From Compostibacter hankyongensis (GTDB lineage: Bacteria > Bacteroidota > Bacteroidia > Chitinophagales > Chitinophagaceae), in NCBI RefSeq assembly GCF_039541075.1, contig NZ_BAABFN010000002.1, positions 930,001 through 994,000 on the forward strand: a stretch of DNA of 64,000 nucleotides, given 5' to 3'. The notes below the pieces were generated by a model. It saw only the letters and a list, made by a program, of their open reading frames with translations. It was not told the origin of the DNA and made no database searches. Below are positions 63,297 to 64,000 of this stretch, piece after piece (position 1 is the stretch's first letter; each line of letters begins with the position of its first letter). The translations under genes were made by a program, and so were the position numbers.

Positions 63297-63884
63297 GTGA
63301 ATAAGGACGTAAAGGGCGGGCTTGCTGAGGACCGGTTGCTGCTGAGAAACATGATGCAGCAGGATGAAGATGCTGTGGAGTCACTGTATAAGGATTATTA
63401 CCCCGTGGCCCGGCATCTGGTGGTCAGCAACAGCGGAACGGAAGATGATGCCAAAGATATTTTTCAGGAAGCGCTCATCGTCCTCTATGATAAAGCAGCC
63501 GATCCGACCTTTGAGCTGCACAGCCGCCTCAAGACTTACCTGTATGCGGTATGCCGCCACCTCTGGCTGAAGCGGCTTCACCAGGATCAGCGCCAGGTAC
63601 GGCTGACCGAGACGATGGAAGAGCAGGTGCCTGTGGAGGAGGCGCTCCTCAAACATGAAGAGGCGGACCGGCAGTTCGAGATCATGAACGAAGCCCTGGT
63701 GGCGCTGGGAGAGCCCTGCCGCACGCTGCTGGAGGATTATTATCTGCGGAAATCCTCTATGCAGGAGATCATGGAGAGATATGGGTATACCAATACCGAC
63801 AATGCCAAAAACCAGAAGTATAAATGTCTGATGCGTCTGAAAAAAATCTTCTTTTCACAATATAATACCCAGCAGGAGGAATAG
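63297..63884 (+). CDS. ECF-type RNA polymerase sigma factor
   Basis: 195 residues from a GTG start (VNKDVKGGLAEDR); an ATG 18 codons on would remove part of the first helix. Region 2 covers about 18-85 (DEDAVESLYKDYYPVARHLV, EDDAKDIFQEALIVLYDKA) and region 4 about 130-190 (PCRTLLEDYYLRKSSMQEIMERYGY with the HTH, then KNQKYKCLMRLKKIF). No extracytoplasmic signalling extension is present. The downstream gene starts 2 bp after its stop, as sigma/anti-sigma pairs often do. Confidence 0.92.
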   Translation: MNKDVKGGLAEDRLLLRNMMQQDEDAVESLYKDYYPVARHLVVSNSGTEDDAKDIFQEALIVLYDKAADPTFELHSRLKTYLYAVCRHLWLKRLHQDQRQVRLTETMEEQVPVEEALLKHEEADRQFEIMNEALVALGEPCRTLLEDYYLRKSSMQEIMERYGYTNTDNAKNQKYKCLMRLKKIFFSQYNTQQEE

Positions 63885-63886
63885 TG

Positions 63887-64000
63887 ATGAACGACCTAAC
63901 TCATTTGCTGCATAAAATAGACCGCTATCTGAACGGTCAGATGAACGAAGCGGAAGAACGGGCCTTCGAAGCCCTGCGCCGTGACAATGGCGACGTGGAA
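63887..64000 (+). CDS. start of a gene coupled to the sigma factor, cut by window edge
   Basis: 38 codons are visible, beginning MNDLTHLLHKIDRYLNGQMN and continuing EAEERAFEALRRDNGDVE. The IDRYLNGQMNEAEERAFE pattern is the usual opening of the membrane anti-sigma-like or TPR proteins encoded after such sigma factors in Bacteroidota. TAGTGATG couples it to the sigma gene. Its function depends on the part beyond the window. Confidence 0.75.
   Translation, partial: MNDLTHLLHKIDRYLNGQMNEAEERAFEALRRDNGDVE

Overview
The window reads as a chromosome segment of a Bacteroidota bacterium, most likely of the Chitinophagales/Sphingobacteriales group. The evidence is a SusC/SusD pair, several TonB-linked receptors with carboxypeptidase-like N-termini, a CusA-TolC fusion pump, DUF6660 and DUF2279 proteins, a Bacteroidota-type PEP carboxylase loop, and repeated -7 promoter elements of the form TAnnTTTG. 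No rRNA, CRISPR array, insertion sequence or phage gene was seen. The left 25 kb looks AT-richer than the right 35 kb by eye and carries most of the accessory functions.

Region 1 (1-5.6 kb): the 3' part of an RND efflux permease, an OmpR-type response regulator, a sensor kinase and a PAP2 phosphatase. The first three overlap or nearly overlap and probably form one operon. Region 2 (5.7-19.5 kb): a minus-strand catabolic locus of eight genes: three AP-endonuclease-2-type TIM-barrel proteins, a Gfo/Idh/MocA oxidoreductase, a phytanoyl-CoA-dioxygenase-like enzyme, SusC, SusD and a PQQ dehydrogenase with an inserted cytochrome c domain. A divergent LacI-type regulator sits at its head. Three near-identical 18-bp operator-like palindromes and the remnant of an MFS sugar transporter lie between regulator and operon. 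No glycoside hydrolase is present, so the substrate is probably a small glycoside, cyclitol or sugar that is oxidised rather than hydrolysed.

Region 3 (19.6-25.7 kb): a heavy-metal export operon of a DUF6660 protein, a CusA permease fused to a TolC-like channel, and the periplasmic adaptor. Region 4 (25.9-29.4 kb): a large secreted Sel1/beta-repeat protein of unknown function, a conserved small membrane protein and a 0.5-kb spacer.

Region 5 (29.4-64 kb) is mostly housekeeping. It holds PEP carboxylase, BioA, an SRPBCC protein, a lone ABC-2 permease, SppA, FolK, a deoxynucleoside kinase, an MG2/plug protein, tRNA-His, an outer-membrane beta-barrel receptor, Pcm, a phosphohexomutase, a DUF2279 protein, a phosphoribosyltransferase and a membrane Fe-S/CCG-domain pair. 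It continues with 6-phosphofructokinase, pyruvate kinase, TamB, RibBA, an Oar-like receptor, a small lipoprotein, an ECF sigma factor and the start of its probable partner gene. PEP carboxylase, phosphohexomutase, PfkA and Pyk together put several central-carbon steps within 24 kb.

Intergenic DNA carries two families of short-period repeats: heptamer arrays (consensus NNCCTTT) at three places and octamer arrays (TGATTTGG-like) at two. Other notable points are a probable non-AUG (CTG) start for tamB, a GTG-started pfkA behind a potentially structured 137-nt leader, and an inverted repeat in the promoter region of the sigma factor gene.
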